The position numbers and the translations under genes were made by a program. A stretch of DNA of 64,000 bases from Phycomyces nitens. Taxonomy: Eukaryota; Mucoromycota; Mucoromycetes; Mucorales; Phycomycetaceae. The stretch spans positions 1,364,001 to 1,428,000 of the forward strand of contig JAHRBC010000001.1 of assembly GCA_022702545.1 (NCBI GenBank), read 5' to 3'. The notes below the pieces were generated by a model. It was not told the origin of the DNA. It ran no database searches and saw only the letters and a list, made by a program, of their open reading frames with translations. Positions 12,193 through 24,714 of the stretch are shown here, in pieces; the stretch's first letter is position 1, and every line of letters begins with the position of its first letter.

Positions 12193-12654
12193 GAAAGCAA
12201 AGACTGGAAAGCAAAAACATGAAAGCAAAAACACGAAAGCAAAAACAGGAAAGCAGAAACAGGAAAGCAAAAACAGGAAAGCAAAGACTGGAAAGCAAAG
12301 ACTGGAAAGCAAAGACTGGAAAGCAAAGACTGGAAAGCAAAGACTGGAAAGCAAAGACTGGAAAGCAAAAACAGGAAAGCAACAACAGGAAAGCAAAGAC
12401 TGGAAAGCAAAAACAGGAAAGCAAAAACAGGAAAGCAAAAACTGGGGGATCAAAACCGTGAAGCCAAAACTGAAGAGTCAAAACTGAAGAGTCAAAACTG
12501 AAGGGCCAAAACTGAAGAGCCAAAACTGAAGAGCCAAAACTGAAGGGCCAAAAATGAAGGGCTAAAACTGAAGGGCTAAAACTGGAGGGCCAAAATTGAA
12601 GAGCCAAAACTGAAGGGCTAAAACTGAAGGGCTAAAACTGAAGAGCCAAAACTG
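12193..12654. repeat. 14-bp minisatellite, 33 contiguous units
   Basis: The array is 462 bp, exactly 33 units of 14 bp with no insertion or deletion. The first 18 units (12193-12444) follow GAAAGCAAARACWG. Two transitional units follow, then 13 units of the form AAGRGYYAAAACTG (12473-12654). Because 14 is not a multiple of three, all frames cycle and several long but meaningless open frames arise on both strands. It lies in an intergenic region with no gene overlapping it. Confidence 0.95.
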
Positions 12655-13749
12655 GGAAGCAGAGCCAAGGATCCATGGACTTACATTGAACGGTGGTCGG
12701 TGGCGGATACTGGTATGGGCGGTAGGCGGTGGTGTCAAAATGGTTTGATTGTTGACTGTAGACTAGTTTGACAGGGTGGGTGAATATTCGTAGACGGATG
12801 CGTGTCAAACACACTTGTAAATGAAAAAGAACGTACGGATGTCAGAGATGGGTCAAAAGACAACGTGAGATGGAATAGGTGGACTACTGGTCGTGTAAAT
12901 TTTGGGGCAGTATGGTACTTGTTGGGTACAAACCGTAGAGTGCGAGAAAGAGAAAGAAAAGGAGAAAGGCAATCAAAATGGATGTATTTATAAGAAAATA
13001 CCATTATTCTGGTGTGTGTAACAAAGCTGTGGGAAGGAATATGACGCTTATCACTTTTTTTTACTGCTTTTGTCCATGTTGCTGGTGGGCATGGTGTATA
13101 TGGCCATTTCTATTGGTCAGAATTTTATACTGATGGGAATAGGCAGTGTTAGGCGAGGAGATTGATATCTTGTTAGAAAGAGTGTAAAGAGGATCAAAGC
13201 AACAAAGGAATGAAAGAGAGCTGATTTAGATTGATCAACCAACTTTAAAGACAGAGCACAAGAATGCCGATTTTTGATTTTTGCGGTACTTTAGAGTGGT
13301 CCGTGCACCTGTTGATGAGCAGGAGGTTGCTGGACAAGAAAAAGCCAGTCCGTAAATACAATCACAGGCCAATAAAAGAAAGACAGGTATTTTTGTACTA
13401 GACTGTAGAAGGTGCGATTCCAGATTGTTTATTAAAAGGATATTAGAAATGACAAGATGGTCTGCATTGGAATGAGCAATGGGCATCAAATGCAAAAGAT
13501 GGAGGGAGAGATGATGCATTTAGGGTGAGTGTTTTAGAGACACAAGGACTCTACTTGATACCGATAGGTTTGATGACTTGTATATTAGAAATAAATAAAT
13601 ACAATGAGAGTATTAGCGACTAAAATCCTAATACCACTTTTTTTACTTGAAATTGAGACTCTTTTCTTCTTATTCTAAAAAAAATGGACTTTATTCATTA
13701 TAACCCTGAAAAATAATCGCTTTTAGTCTTTGATGACAGTACTAATGAA
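12655..13749. other. Intergenic, no gene recognised
   Basis: The segment next to the minisatellite is less AT-rich (GGTGGTCGGTGGCGG near 12693). No frame resembles a known family, and the 94-codon minus frame at 13235-13519 looks like chance. Confidence 0.4.
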
Positions 13750-14773
13750 GAGTATGATAATATAGCCATCAAAAATGTCAGTCTTGAAATGCTTATTAAT
13801 TTCGACACAAGCAGCAGAGAAATCCGGTATACCTCGTAGCGCTTACAAACTAATCTACGAATTCAATAATAGCAATAGAACGGTGCTCCCTGGTCATACA
13901 CCAAAGAAAAATTAAATTGAAGCAAAGAGATTGTATCCTCAACACTCACTCTGTCTTGTAAAGTTGTTTAACAGTAACCCATCTATTGTTCTTTAAGAAG
14001 CAACACAAAAGTTGTGTAAACATTTTAAAGGTCTCAAGTCTCTCTTTCTGGGTTAGACAAGCATATCTGTGAAACTGTACCCTATCCTTGAAACAAGTAT
14101 CAAATTATACAATGGAGAGTGGTATACCAAGAAAAATCAAGTTACGTTTTAACATCATCCCCAACTGGAAGGCTGCAGGTGTCAACTTCCGCGAGAATTG
14201 TATTTTTGTTGATAAGCGGCTTTTACTCTCAGTTAATAAGAAACTGTGTCTGGTCAAAAGTGGGAGATCTTGTAGTTGCAAAGGTGCATATACAAAAGGT
14301 TGTGAATATGAGTATTGTTGGTTGTATCTCTCCCTTTGGTACCATTTGTTTTTCAAAAAGTCGAACCTTTGAAAAAAAAAAATGATGGAGCAAAAATTGA
14401 CAAAGAGTTTCTTGGGCAGTCCTCGTCTAATAAAAGAAGAACTGATGCTCAGAGTTGGTTAAAATCCGTGGTGCTTAAGAAAGGAACAACGACTTTTAAT
14501 TAAATGCGTGAGATTATTATAGATGTTCTGGACAGACATGACAAAAAAGACATGTTTATTGTCATGAATTGCAGCGTCCAGCATTCTCGATTTGTTATGG
14601 ATGCGATCAACACCCAAGATTATACTTTACTCATGCCACCATATTCACCGTTCCTTAATCCCATTGAGGAATGCTGGTCAAAGATAAAGATGAATGCAAA
14701 AAGCCAGTCATTAGACAAAACAGACATGCCGAAACATATTGGGATCGATGTCTTGCCAAAGAAGTTGGATTAA
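13750..14773 (+). pseudogene. Dead Tc1/mariner-superfamily transposase
   Basis: The order of recognisable pieces is that of a Tc1/mariner-type transposase. A helix-turn-helix segment (AAEKSGIPRSAYKLIYEFN) lies near 13810-13866. A degenerate linker follows, then VNFRENCIFVD near 14187-14213, the region of the first catalytic Asp. Next come KVHIQKVVNMSIVGCISPFG (another frame), SWLKSVVLKKGTTTFN, and finally PPYSPFLNPIEECWSKIK, the block holding the third acidic residue (14636-14689). The second catalytic site reads FIVMNCSVQHS, lacking the expected Asp before Asn. At least several frameshifts and stops separate these parts, so no functional enzyme is possible. Terminal repeats were not found. 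Confidence 0.8.
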
Positions 14774-14775
14774 AA

Positions 14776-16404
14776 TAATTTATTCTTCATAATGCAGCCA
14801 TCTCAATTTAAAAATTGAAACATTTATATTCTTGAAAAGGGGCAGATGGTGTCAAGACTACTTGGACAAATATAAATTACATTATTTTATTAATGTCTAG
14901 GAATATACCATATAGCAAGTTTTCAATAGTTTTATCTGTCAGAAATGTTTGACTTAAGAGAAAGATTAATAAACCGTAAGAGTATAGCCAACAAAACCTG
15001 TTAAAACAACTTGTTTTTATACTGTAGAAATGTGTTTGAGTGGTGTAGATGGTTATATAGCTATATACCAGTGAAAATCAAATAGAATTGGTATATTGTC
15101 ATTAGCTAGACCAGATACTATTCAATACCAAAAAATGGCTATAAGCAGAAACATAATATAGTAAAGATTAGTGTCTACTGACAATTCTTGGGTATTTGCC
15201 AGAATATATAATCCTGAAATGAGAAAATGGATGAGATTATGTTTATAGATGATCCTGTAATATTTTTCTAGGATACAGTAGAACTAAGTCTTAGAGTGAT
15301 GGAACAAGGATGTTCCTACTCAAGAACAGGAACCCCACAAAGGAGTTGGAGGGAATTGGTTAGGATAGAGCAGTGTGAAGTGGTTAAAAACTGTTTTTCC
15401 CGGGTAGCAGGGAGGGATGGCTACTTGTTTGTTTACTCGGAACAAGTACAGTGCAATCACAGCACAAAGTAAAATAGACAGCTCTTTGGTTTGCAATATG
15501 TCTCCAGGGATCTATCCAAGACAACTTTTAGAGTAGATAGCGAGAAAGAACTGATTTTAGTGAGAGGGTCCATGACCCAATTACTTAAGTTAGTTTTTAG
15601 ATGTGTTATCCTAATCTAGAGGATTGTGTGGTTTCCACCTTATACCTTCTGTACAGACCTCTTAAATCTGAACCTGAATAATAGCCCTACTATTCTACAA
15701 TTCTTTTTGTTTGCAAGTGTCACCAAATGATAAAGCCATCAACTTCTACATCTCCCCCAACTTTATGTTTAGTGGTCTATATGGTATTGTATGACAACAA
15801 CTCGTTGTCTGTTTTCAATTTTATGCCTTTGATTCCTCGGTCATCGTTTTATATTCCTATATTTATTACTACTTTAAAGATAATATACGTAGTAGTATGT
15901 ATATAGTACACCACGTAGGTCATAGATTGAGTGGTCTCCATTAGAGTCATGGTGATGGTGAATTTTGTGGGATAGGATAATAGTTGAAAATTGAGCACTA
16001 CAGAGTCCTACCATTAAAGTGCTGCTCCAAGAGCCATACTAGAGTGCATAATTTGTCAAACAAACGGTATTAGAAAAAGAGGGAACACCAAAAGGAAGTA
16101 CAGTACTACTTTGAGAGAATTATATCACCAAAAAAAACGCCACACAGGATTCAAACCAACGGCCCCGAAACTGGCTGTTACACGATGTGCCTGCTCATCA
16201 CAACATCCGGGATATTCATGTCCCTATACGTTACATGTTCAAACAAAATTGAAACTGTGATAGACATCAGCATGGGTCCATAAAGAGATTACTAAGACAT
16301 TCTAAGCAATATGATGTTGAGAGTAGTTTATCAAGTGGATACATTTGGTTATGTTTCTATGACTCAAAGAAGACGAATCTAATGATTAGTACAACATCAA
16401 AAGC
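14776..16404. other. Intergenic region upstream of the Hsp70-like gene
   Basis: No protein-coding frame of note. It contains the tRNA-like sequence at 16130-16210 (listed) and otherwise AT-rich single-copy DNA. Confidence 0.45.
16130..16210 (-). repeat. tRNA-like Pol III element (pseudo-tRNA or SINE head)
   Basis: On the minus strand a B-box-like GGTTTGAATCC (16157-16147) lies about 45 nt after a possible A-box-like TGATGAGCAGG and is followed at once by a run of eight T (16137-16130), a Pol III terminator. I could not form a good acceptor stem or T stem, so this is not a functional tRNA in my reading. A tRNA-derived SINE fragment or a decayed tRNA is more likely. Confidence 0.35.
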
Positions 16405-16412
16405 TATATAAA
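16405..16412 (+). promoter_or_regulatory. TATA box of the Hsp70-like gene
   Basis: TATATAAA lies 73 nt upstream of the ATG at 16485, followed by a pyrimidine-rich leader (CTCTACTCTCTTTATCTTTCAC), a usual fungal promoter arrangement. Confidence 0.55.
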
Positions 16413-16484
16413 GAAATCCATTCCAAGCCCATCTAAATCTCTACTCTCTTTATCTTTCACTTTACCTACAAGCCCAGATCCTAA

Positions 16485-18540
16485 ATGACAACAGACACTT
16501 GCGACAAGTACGATATTATCATTGGTATAGGTATTATACATCTTATTCTAAAATATTCTAGTGCTAATCAGAAACGTATTAGATTTTGGAACCACTTATT
16601 CTGGATATCGAATAGATTTCCCCAAGAAACCATCACTTGAACACCCTTTGTACGTCTTGGATTAAAATACCATTTAGATTGATATCAAGACTTACCCTTC
16701 ACACCCACTTAATCAAATCGGTTACTATAACCATCTAGTAAAAATGTACACCATACTTGGGCGACAAAGATTGTTCCGACTACAATGTTTTATGAAAAGG
16801 ATTCCAATACGTTTCCTAAGAGATCCAAGAAACCATATGAGTTTGGATCCAATGCTGACGAGGCATACAAGGATCGTCCTGATTCTGGATATTACGTGGC
16901 TAACTTTAAGCTGTGGCTGGATCGAACTGCCAAAAAAGAAGATCTTCCTCCCCTACCATATAATAAGTCTCCAGTCCAGGGTAATTAAGAGATGATTTTA
17001 TGTACCTGGTTATTGATATCATGTCTTTAGTTATCGCTGATTATTTGAGTGAAATGCGTGAGGAAATCTACGAATCCCTGAATGCTAAGTATCCTGAATA
17101 TAATGACCCCTCCAAGCACAGATTCTGTATGGCAGTTCCAACCATGTGGTCTGAGAAATCAAAGAATATAATGAGAGAGGCTGTCATATTATCCAAGCTT
17201 ATTAAAAAAAAAGATGCACCGGATAAACTGCTGATTATCGATGAAGCCGTAGCAGCTGCCTTGTATGCCGAGGATGTGTCTCCTGAACTAAAACTCTCTA
17301 AAGGAAACCTTTACATGATTTGTGATGCTGGTGGTGGGACTGTAAACCTTGCCGTATTCGAAAAGGACGATTCATCTGGAGCAAATGGTTTAAAGGAAAT
17401 CACAATGGGAACTGGCAGTTTTTGCGGTTCAACATTCTTGAACACTCGATTCAAAGACCTATTTGACGAAAAAACATCTGCGTACCCTGATTTTAGTAAA
17501 AATTATGCGAAAAAAGCCATGTGGCAGTTTGAAGAGTTAAAGGTAAAATAGGCATGGTATTGTATATTAAACAGCTGAAAATCCTAATGTGAATGAAATG
17601 TTTATCTTGGACTATTATATAGGAAGTATTTGGTGGTAATGATAACGAAGTATCCGATCTTCTAAAAACCATCAATGAAGAATACATCCGTGTACATGCC
17701 GATATCAGTGAAGATTTATTCACATTGGATGAAATTCGTACAAAAGTATTTGAACCAGTAGTGGACAAAGTACTTTGTACGATTAAGGAACATTTCGAAC
17801 AGCTAAAGGGCAGACATATTGATGCCCTGTTTATAACTGGAGGGTTCGGCCAGTCTCCATACCTTCAAAAGCAGATCAAGGATGTTTTTGAGAGTAAAAC
17901 GAGGCAAATCAAGGTTGTTAAACATGGAAACAGGGCTGTAATGAAAGGAGCAGTTCTATTTGGTGCCAACCCACGTATAATTACACAACGAATCCTGCGC
18001 CGTACATATGGAATCAAGCTGTGTTCACCAGATGAAACAAAGAACAATACTAAAGTACAATTCGATAAAGACAAATTCCATGTATATATCCAAAAAGGCC
18101 AGCCAGTCAACGAGGATAAATATATTTCTAAAAAGGTGTATTGGTCGAATGATACGCTTCCAATTATATGTAAGATTAACATTATGTCTTTATTGAATGC
18201 AATCTAATAATATTGATCAATAGCTTTGTATGCGTACGATGGTGAAGAGCCAATTCCTGAACACCCTACTCCTCAAGAGGTTGATCTAATTGCTGTTCTT
18301 TCCGCTGAATTTCAAATTGATACAAAAAAAGGGAATGAACCCGAGATAATGGCTATGGAGATGAGGTTTGGCTTGGACAAAATTAATGTCTGTATGAGTA
18401 ATTCAGTCGACAAATTCGAATGCGTCACAATCTGCGATGCTGGAGAAAAGCCAAATCAGAACAACAAAGGATTCGACCCACGTTTATTATATAGAGAAAA
18501 GGTTAGACCTTTTATGAAGGATATCTTGTCCCTTTCGTAA
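16485..18540 (+). CDS. Hsp70-like (HSPA12-type) actin-fold ATPase
   Basis: Six exons: 16485-16530, 16583-16649, 16739-16980, 17031-17542, 17623-18169, 18224-18540; 576 aa. The nucleotide-binding fold is evident: phosphate-1 loop DFGTTYSG (residues 16-23), the LWLDRTAK...LPPLP...PVQVIADYL segment typical of this family, phosphate-2 loop CDAGGGTVNLAVFE, and the adenosine motif FITGGFGQSPYL. Unlike canonical Hsp70s there is no recognisable DnaK-type substrate-binding domain or EEVD tail; the C-terminal ~150 residues are the divergent region seen in HSPA12-like proteins, which are expanded in Mucoromycota. Introns 2 (branch CTATAAC) and 5 interrupt the frame where a naive reading would stop. A regulatory or stress-related ATPase in the cytosol is inferred; the client is unknown. 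No clear heat-shock element was seen. Confidence 0.9.
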
Positions 18541-18778
18541 TTATATAGGTTTCAATACTATAAAATAAACACTTTACAACAAGAGAATGCCAAAGGAAAC
18601 GGCATCCATTCAATCTCGGCTATTTATTCTTTAGTTTTTTTTTTGCAATTTCTGCAATCATTCCTCTTTATGCCCAAAGTACAAGACTCTAAACTCAGCA
18701 AGACAATCACGAAGCTTTCAGACTTTAGAAAATGAACCATGATTGGCCTTTGGATAAGTGGAATGAGAATTGCAGATA

Positions 18779-19422
18779 TTATAGTGTCTGCTAGGCACTT
18801 TCCACCAAAACAATGTGGTCGCCACTCAAGATAATATATTCTTCATTTCTGTAGCTAATCACCAAGTCTCATGCTAATCTAATCGCCCTTTTTTTTTTCG
18901 CTGCTGCATCTACTTTGTTTTAAATATAGCAAAGGTATTTTGGCTGTAATGTAGTAGATTCCAATTGTAATTACTTTAATGTACACAATCTACCGAATCA
19001 ACATCCTACACTTGACAAACGCGCAACAAACCTTGGGCTGCCACCACCAACAACAAAAAACACCAAACTGTTTTTTTAGAATTAGACTGCACAAAAAGAA
19101 AGAAAACAATTAACTTGCTGTCATTCCTCACTCTCGTTTTATCTGTAAAACCTATTTGTATTCTCGAATTCAATATCGGCTTAGCTGACACTGTTCAACC
19201 AAACCAAAAGCCAAGGATAAAAATATATATATATACTATTGAAAAGTGAAAGCAAAAATAAAGATAATTATGAGAGAAATGAGAATCATTATATCAAAAT
19301 ACTTATGTACCAGTAACAAGAGAATAAAGACTCAAACACAATGCTAAATAAAAGTATATGCAATGGATCATGTTTTAACAAATGTCTTTGCTGGTAGACA
19401 AGTGTATTTAATATCCAAAGAG
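18779..19422. repeat. Dispersed repeat, copy C
   Basis: About 640 bp starting TATAGTGTCTGCTAGGCACT is nearly identical by eye (roughly 95%) to 28567-29243. A shorter, more diverged relative lies at 51071-51310. This copy lacks the tRNA-like part and the TTCA-bordered part that precede it in the other two. A short minus-strand frame inside it is conserved between copies C and A, but both look like AT-rich junk. Confidence 0.85.
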
Positions 19423-20734
19423 AAGCAACTCATTCATTCAATATACGGAATGATTCCAAAATACTTGAGTTTGTTAATTCTCAAAAATGCTTTTTGATAC
19501 ACTTTTCTTTTCCATACCACATATAACTCGAATGTCAAAAAGATGCAAGACAAACTGGAGATGCACTTGAATGACAATCAAAATGTCCTGTTTTTGAGTT
19601 GAATTGAGAACATCTGTAATATATTAGATGATAATATGCGTAAAGGTCAATACAACGTACAGTACCAAACCAGTTGATAGTGGCTCTAACCAAATAGTAA
19701 GTACAAGAGAGTACGTGAAAAGAATCATTTTTTTTTTGGATAAGATATTACTAGCTTTAGAAAACTATAAAGGTGGCCATATCCCATATTCAATAAATGT
19801 CTTGTCTTTATTACATATACACAAGGTGTATTTTATATTTATAGATTCCTAGATTGACTGGGTTTATACATTAAGAATACGATAAATCCAAAGATATGTA
19901 TTTCATTTGCATTTTATAACGTGGCTTAAAATCGCTCAATATTCTTATAGTAGCCCTATATCATTGAATCGTATTTGGGGCGATAAGTCGAGATCCAGGA
20001 TTCTTCTAAAGATGGAAAATGAGAATTTGCTGATTTCTGGTAAAATGCAAAAAAAAAGAAGAGGGAACATTATGCCAGCATTGCTCAAGATAAACCAGTA
20101 ATAGTTTGTAACTATACGTGGGCAAAAAGAATTAGTTCTTGAAAACTATAAGCAACACTCTTGATCACTTATACCTATCCAAATTTATTAAAAACCTCTT
20201 TAATCACACTAAAAAGAAACTAGCTTTCGTAATTTTTGAAAATTAAAAGAGAATGTCAGTGGAAATGTGTAAGATAAAATTCATGTCAATGGTAACTTGT
20301 CTAGATCAGGTAAAGAAAGTAGGTGGTGAATTCACAGAATACTGGATATCTTTAATAAATGTTGTTATTATTTTTAAATGGCGTGTGTTTCAATTGATGT
20401 TTTTTTTAATATATATATTATTAAACAGAAATGGGTAGAGTATATTGAGAGAGTTAAACGAGTTTTCTAGATTTTGTGAATATTGAAATGATCTATCATC
20501 ACAAAAAGGAGTTTGTATCAACAATTGAACGGCTCTCTGGCTCTCTGCAAAGTAAGCATCTAATAAAAGCAATAACATACAAGCAATTAAACGATCATAT
20601 AACTGATAATAAATATAGTTCATTTGGAATATAATGGTAAAAATACAATAACAATAAAAACAAGTTTGTACAAGATATGATATATGAATAAGAAAAATAT
20701 CTTTCTTTTTTCTCTTTTTAAAAATAGGGAAAAA
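19423..20734. other. Intergenic, no feature recognised
   Basis: AT-rich DNA downstream of both the repeat and the convergent end of the P450-reductase gene. Only short, unconvincing frames. Confidence 0.45.
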
Positions 20735-23700
20735 TTAACCCCAGACGTCCTCATTGTACTGGCGAGACTGAATGAGTTTGTGGATGAAATCTTCGGCCTC
20801 CTCTTCATCTTTGGCAGCGCCAAAACTAATAGCCATGGAGCGGAAGGTGGCACGAACATCGCGGCTCATGGCTCCACTACCGCAAATGTAGACAATAGCA
20901 GGCTTCTTACCCTCACCAGGGACCAACAGGCGCCAGATCTCATTTGCGTTGGCAAGAACTTGGTGCTGGACATACTTGCGAGGAGAAGGAGGAGTCTGTC
21001 TAGAGAAGGCTAGGTGGAGGCCGGAAATGACACCATCCTTGACATACTGGTCCAATTCGTCGCCATAGATGTTATCCTGATCCTCACGACGGCAGCCAAA
21101 GAATACCAAACATTCGCCAACTGGGCCAGTGGCTTGCTGGTGCTGGTAGGCACGCTCCTGGAGGAAACCACGGAAAGGAGAGATACCAGTACCGGCTGAA
21201 ATCATGATAATAGGAGTTTCAGCATCGGCAGGCATTTCAAAGACACCCTTGGATGACTTGAACTTTGCACGGAGAACTGTATTGGTTTTACCGGGGATTT
21301 GGTGGGCCAAGAAGGAAGAGGCAAGACCAGGGTAATGCTTTCCATTGACAACATCATCTACTACACCAACGGCCAAATGAGCCTCTTTGGGGAAGGGGTG
21401 AGGAGAAGAGGCAATGGAGTAACGACGAGGCTGCATAACACCAACTGCTGCCATAAACTGGCCAATTTCGATCTTATTGACCTGAGGGAATCCCTTTTGA
21501 AGGTCAAGGAGAGTGCGGTATTTCTTGATAAACTCGGGGTACTGATCCTTGTTGTCCACATCAGGCATTGTAAGGCTGTCAAAGATCTTGGCAGTCTCGG
21601 GGGCAATCTTGTGGAGTTGAGCAGCAAAGTAACCGAGAATACGGCGGGAAGGAGGGGACAAGAGATCGGCGTAGCAGGTAAGAGCATTGCGGATGGTGCA
21701 AGGGCCCTTGATGGTTGCAGCCAATGAACGAGGTGAGAGTCCAACAATTGAAGACTGGTCAATCTCAAACACAGAGTCTAGGACCATTCCAAAGCCAAGT
21801 GCGACGGCCTCGACAGTCTGAGGATCGTTCTCGGGCATGACCTCAAGATGGTCACCGGGAAGATAGAGGAGATCATCGCCAACAGGCTCAAGCTTGGAAA
21901 CATCAATGCGGATATCTCTGGTGCTTCTTTCGGAACCACCCTGTTGGAGCTCCTTGTTCTCGACTACTACAGCATTGTGTGTACCATTGCAGTTCTTCAT
22001 GCCAAGTTCCCACTTTTCGGTATCGCTGGGAGAAATGTAATGAACAAAGGCTGACTGGGAAGCCTCGGTGTTTACGCTAGAAGATGGGACAATTGAAGTA
22101 TCTTTAGAGATGGTCATACCATAGTAGCTAAGAGTGTGCGACCAAAAGTGAGCAGACCTAAAATGTTACAAGCTTTGTTAGTTTTGATCTCTTGTGTTGT
22201 AATAAATGCAAAAACTTACCAGTCGTTAAAGGCAGAATCGATATCGCCATCAGTATCACCCTTTCCGGAGAGGAAGAATCGATCGGCACCAAGATCATCA
22301 AGACGGCTGTCAACCTTGATAGGGAAGTGCTGGTATGTGCGCCAGTTCTTATTACCAATACCAAATACAGCGTACTTCAATCCATACAAAAGCCTCTCGT
22401 TGCCTGGAGTATCAGAATTGTCGAGGAACTTGTCGAATCTTTCGGCATTGTCTGGGGGCATACCGTTGTATGTAGCAGTGCAGACTACCACCAGCTCGCG
22501 ATCGTCATTTACACCACTTGGACCTTCATACTTTCCAGAGTCCAACACCTTCCACTTGTCCATATCAGTGAGAGTGACATCCTTGAAACCGAATTGGCGG
22601 GCTTGATTTGAGAGGACAGAAGCGTAATCCTGGGATGTACCGGTCTGTGTTCCGTACAGGAATGTGATTGGAGGCAACTTGATTGAAGCCATTTCAATGG
22701 ATCTATCCAATACGGGCATTGTCTTGGTAGGTCCAACAGGCTCTTTGGGTGTAAGGTCCTCAGAAGAGGCAGAAGGTTCAGGGAAATCAGTACGGTCATG
22801 AATAGTCATGAGCAAGCCTACGGGCTTGGTTGTAGGCTGCTTGGGATCGTATTTGACGGGAGGACCATCTAGTGAAGAAAATTAAATTAGAATAAATCTG
22901 AAATAAAGTACTTTATCAACATACCATAGCAGAACTTGAAGCGATGCAAGAACATTCCAATGACAGTCTTTGCTTCCTGAAGGGCAAAAGCCATACCGAT
23001 ACATCCACGAGGACCGGTACTAAAAGGCAACCATGCGGACTTTGAGCGCTTCTGCTCTTCTTCGGGTGTCCAACGCTCGGGATCAAATAGATTTGGGTTA
23101 GGGTAGACCTTGGGGTTCAAATGTAAAGAAGAAAGTTGGATGGATACGAAAGTATCGGCCTCAATTTTGTATCCACCAGGAACAATACAATCTTTTTGGC
23201 AATATTTTCCAAGCGCGCGCAAAGGAGAATGGAGACGAAGAGTTTCCTTGAGACACATGTGAGTGTACTTGAGCTTGCTGACTTGCTCAGAGGAAGGGAG
23301 TTCGGTGTGTGTAATTCCAACGTTTGCAATTTCTTGGAGGACCTTGGCTTCGATTTCGGGTTGAAGTGAGATTTCGTAGAAGAACCAGGCAAGAGTGTTG
23401 GCTGTGGTGTCGTGGCCAGCAATCAAGAAAGTAACGACCTGGTCGCGGATATTTTCATCGGTAAGACCTTGGTGATGCTCATCTCGGGCATTCAACATGA
23501 ATCCCAAAAGATCTTTTTCGATGTTTGTGGCATCTTCACTCTGTTTGCGTTCTTGGATAACCTTGTCTACAGTACTATGCATGAGGGCTATTTCACGGCT
23601 AAAACGGCGGTTCATCTCGAGAGGAAGATACTTGATGAATTGAGCTTGGGAGAAACGAGTGATACTCTGCTTAAGACAGTAGCCCATGGCTTCGATAAAA

Positions 23701-24616
23701 GGATGGGGTGGTGCTTCGCGCTCATCCAGGAGGCCAAATTCGTAACCAAAACCAATCTTGCCAATAGTTTCAAAGGTAAGGTTTGTAGTCCAGTGAAGGA
23801 TATCTACTTTTTCATCTGGTTTAAATTGTTCAAAGATACTGATTGTATTCTGAGCAATAATACCCATTTCCTTTTGGTAAACCTATTTATACAAACACTT
23901 TGATTAATTCTTTGCTCAGCTACATATCAAAATGGGCTTTTAAAAAAAATACCTTTACGGCCCGAGAACTAAAGGCTGGCATCAGTAACTTGTGAGCAAG
24001 TTTCCAATCAGAGTCGCTGGTTTCTGTTGTAAATAGTCCTTGTCCTCCAAAATTCTTGATTTCCTCGAGCACCATTCTAATTTTTTTGGTAAAATATTCG
24101 CCCTCTTTGGCAAAGATTTCGGCTACCTCTGGATCGCAGGTTGCAATGATCTTTTGGCCAAAGAAAGAGACCTCAATTACAGGACCATATTTCTTAAATA
24201 AACGAAGGTAGCTAGCGCTCCTGAAAACAGAAAACAAAAACAAAAACAAAACAAAAACCAAGTGTCAATACAGTGTCAATTGGTTTCAATAAGGCTTACA
24301 AGTCTGGCATCATTTCATAAAGATTTCCGATATAAGGCAGCTTGGTAGGACCAGGAATGACAGTTTTTATAGAATCCTTGTGGTTCAGGTATACGACTTT
24401 TTGGCTTCGGATCTGGTCGATTTCGTTTAATTGGTTGCCTTCCGAGTCTTCAAGTGTGATTCCGGCCGTTGAACCAACGATATCAAGCTTTTCTGCAGCG
24501 AGATTGCGGAAGATGTCCACACTGGCACTATTGCCAATCTGGATGATATAGCCTTCTTCTTCGAGATCCTGAGCCCCCTTGAGGGCCACGATTAATGAGG
24601 TTGTGTTTGAGGCCAT
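20735..24616 (-). CDS. Fused cytochrome P450 - NADPH reductase (CYP505-type) with N-terminal extension
   Basis: Five exons on the minus strand: 24616-24300, 24220-23953, 23882-22925, 22868-22220, 22157-20735; 1204 aa. The order is an N-terminal ~85-residue segment with alternating strand/helix pattern, then PGPTKLPYIGNL (start of the P450), I-helix AGHDTTANT (around 350-358), ExxR as ETLR (408-411), and heme-ligand motif FSTGPRGCIGMA with Cys489. The reductase follows: FMN domain from FLYGTQTGTSQ (about 584), FAD motif RRYSIASS, NADPH motifs GTGISPFRGF and CGSGAMSRDV, ending in the usual aromatic DVWG tail. This is the self-sufficient layout of P450foxy/P450BM3, which hydroxylate fatty acids near the omega end. 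There is no N-terminal membrane anchor, so it should be cytosolic. The extra N-terminal domain is unusual; see findings. All splice phases are consistent. Confidence 0.95.
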
Positions 24617-24667
24617 GATTAGATTTGTAGAGTAGAATAAGATGCAAATAAATAATATTTGATCTCA

Positions 24668-24675
24668 TATTTATA
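24668..24675 (-). promoter_or_regulatory. TATA box of the P450-reductase gene
   Basis: On the minus strand GGGGTATAAATATGAG lies about 55 nt upstream of the ATG at 24616. Confidence 0.55.
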
Positions 24676-24714
24676 CCCCTGTTGGTTCCAAGTTTGGGAA
24701 TTACTCTTTAGCTT

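Noticed and set aside
12149..12607. Several 80-141-codon frames on both strands
   Set aside because: All are produced by the 14-bp minisatellite, which leaves every frame open.
13235..13519. 94-codon minus-strand frame
   Set aside because: His/Leu-rich composition typical of chance frames; no homology recognised.
14105..14356. 83-codon minus-strand frame
   Set aside because: Antisense to the dead Tc1/mariner transposase.
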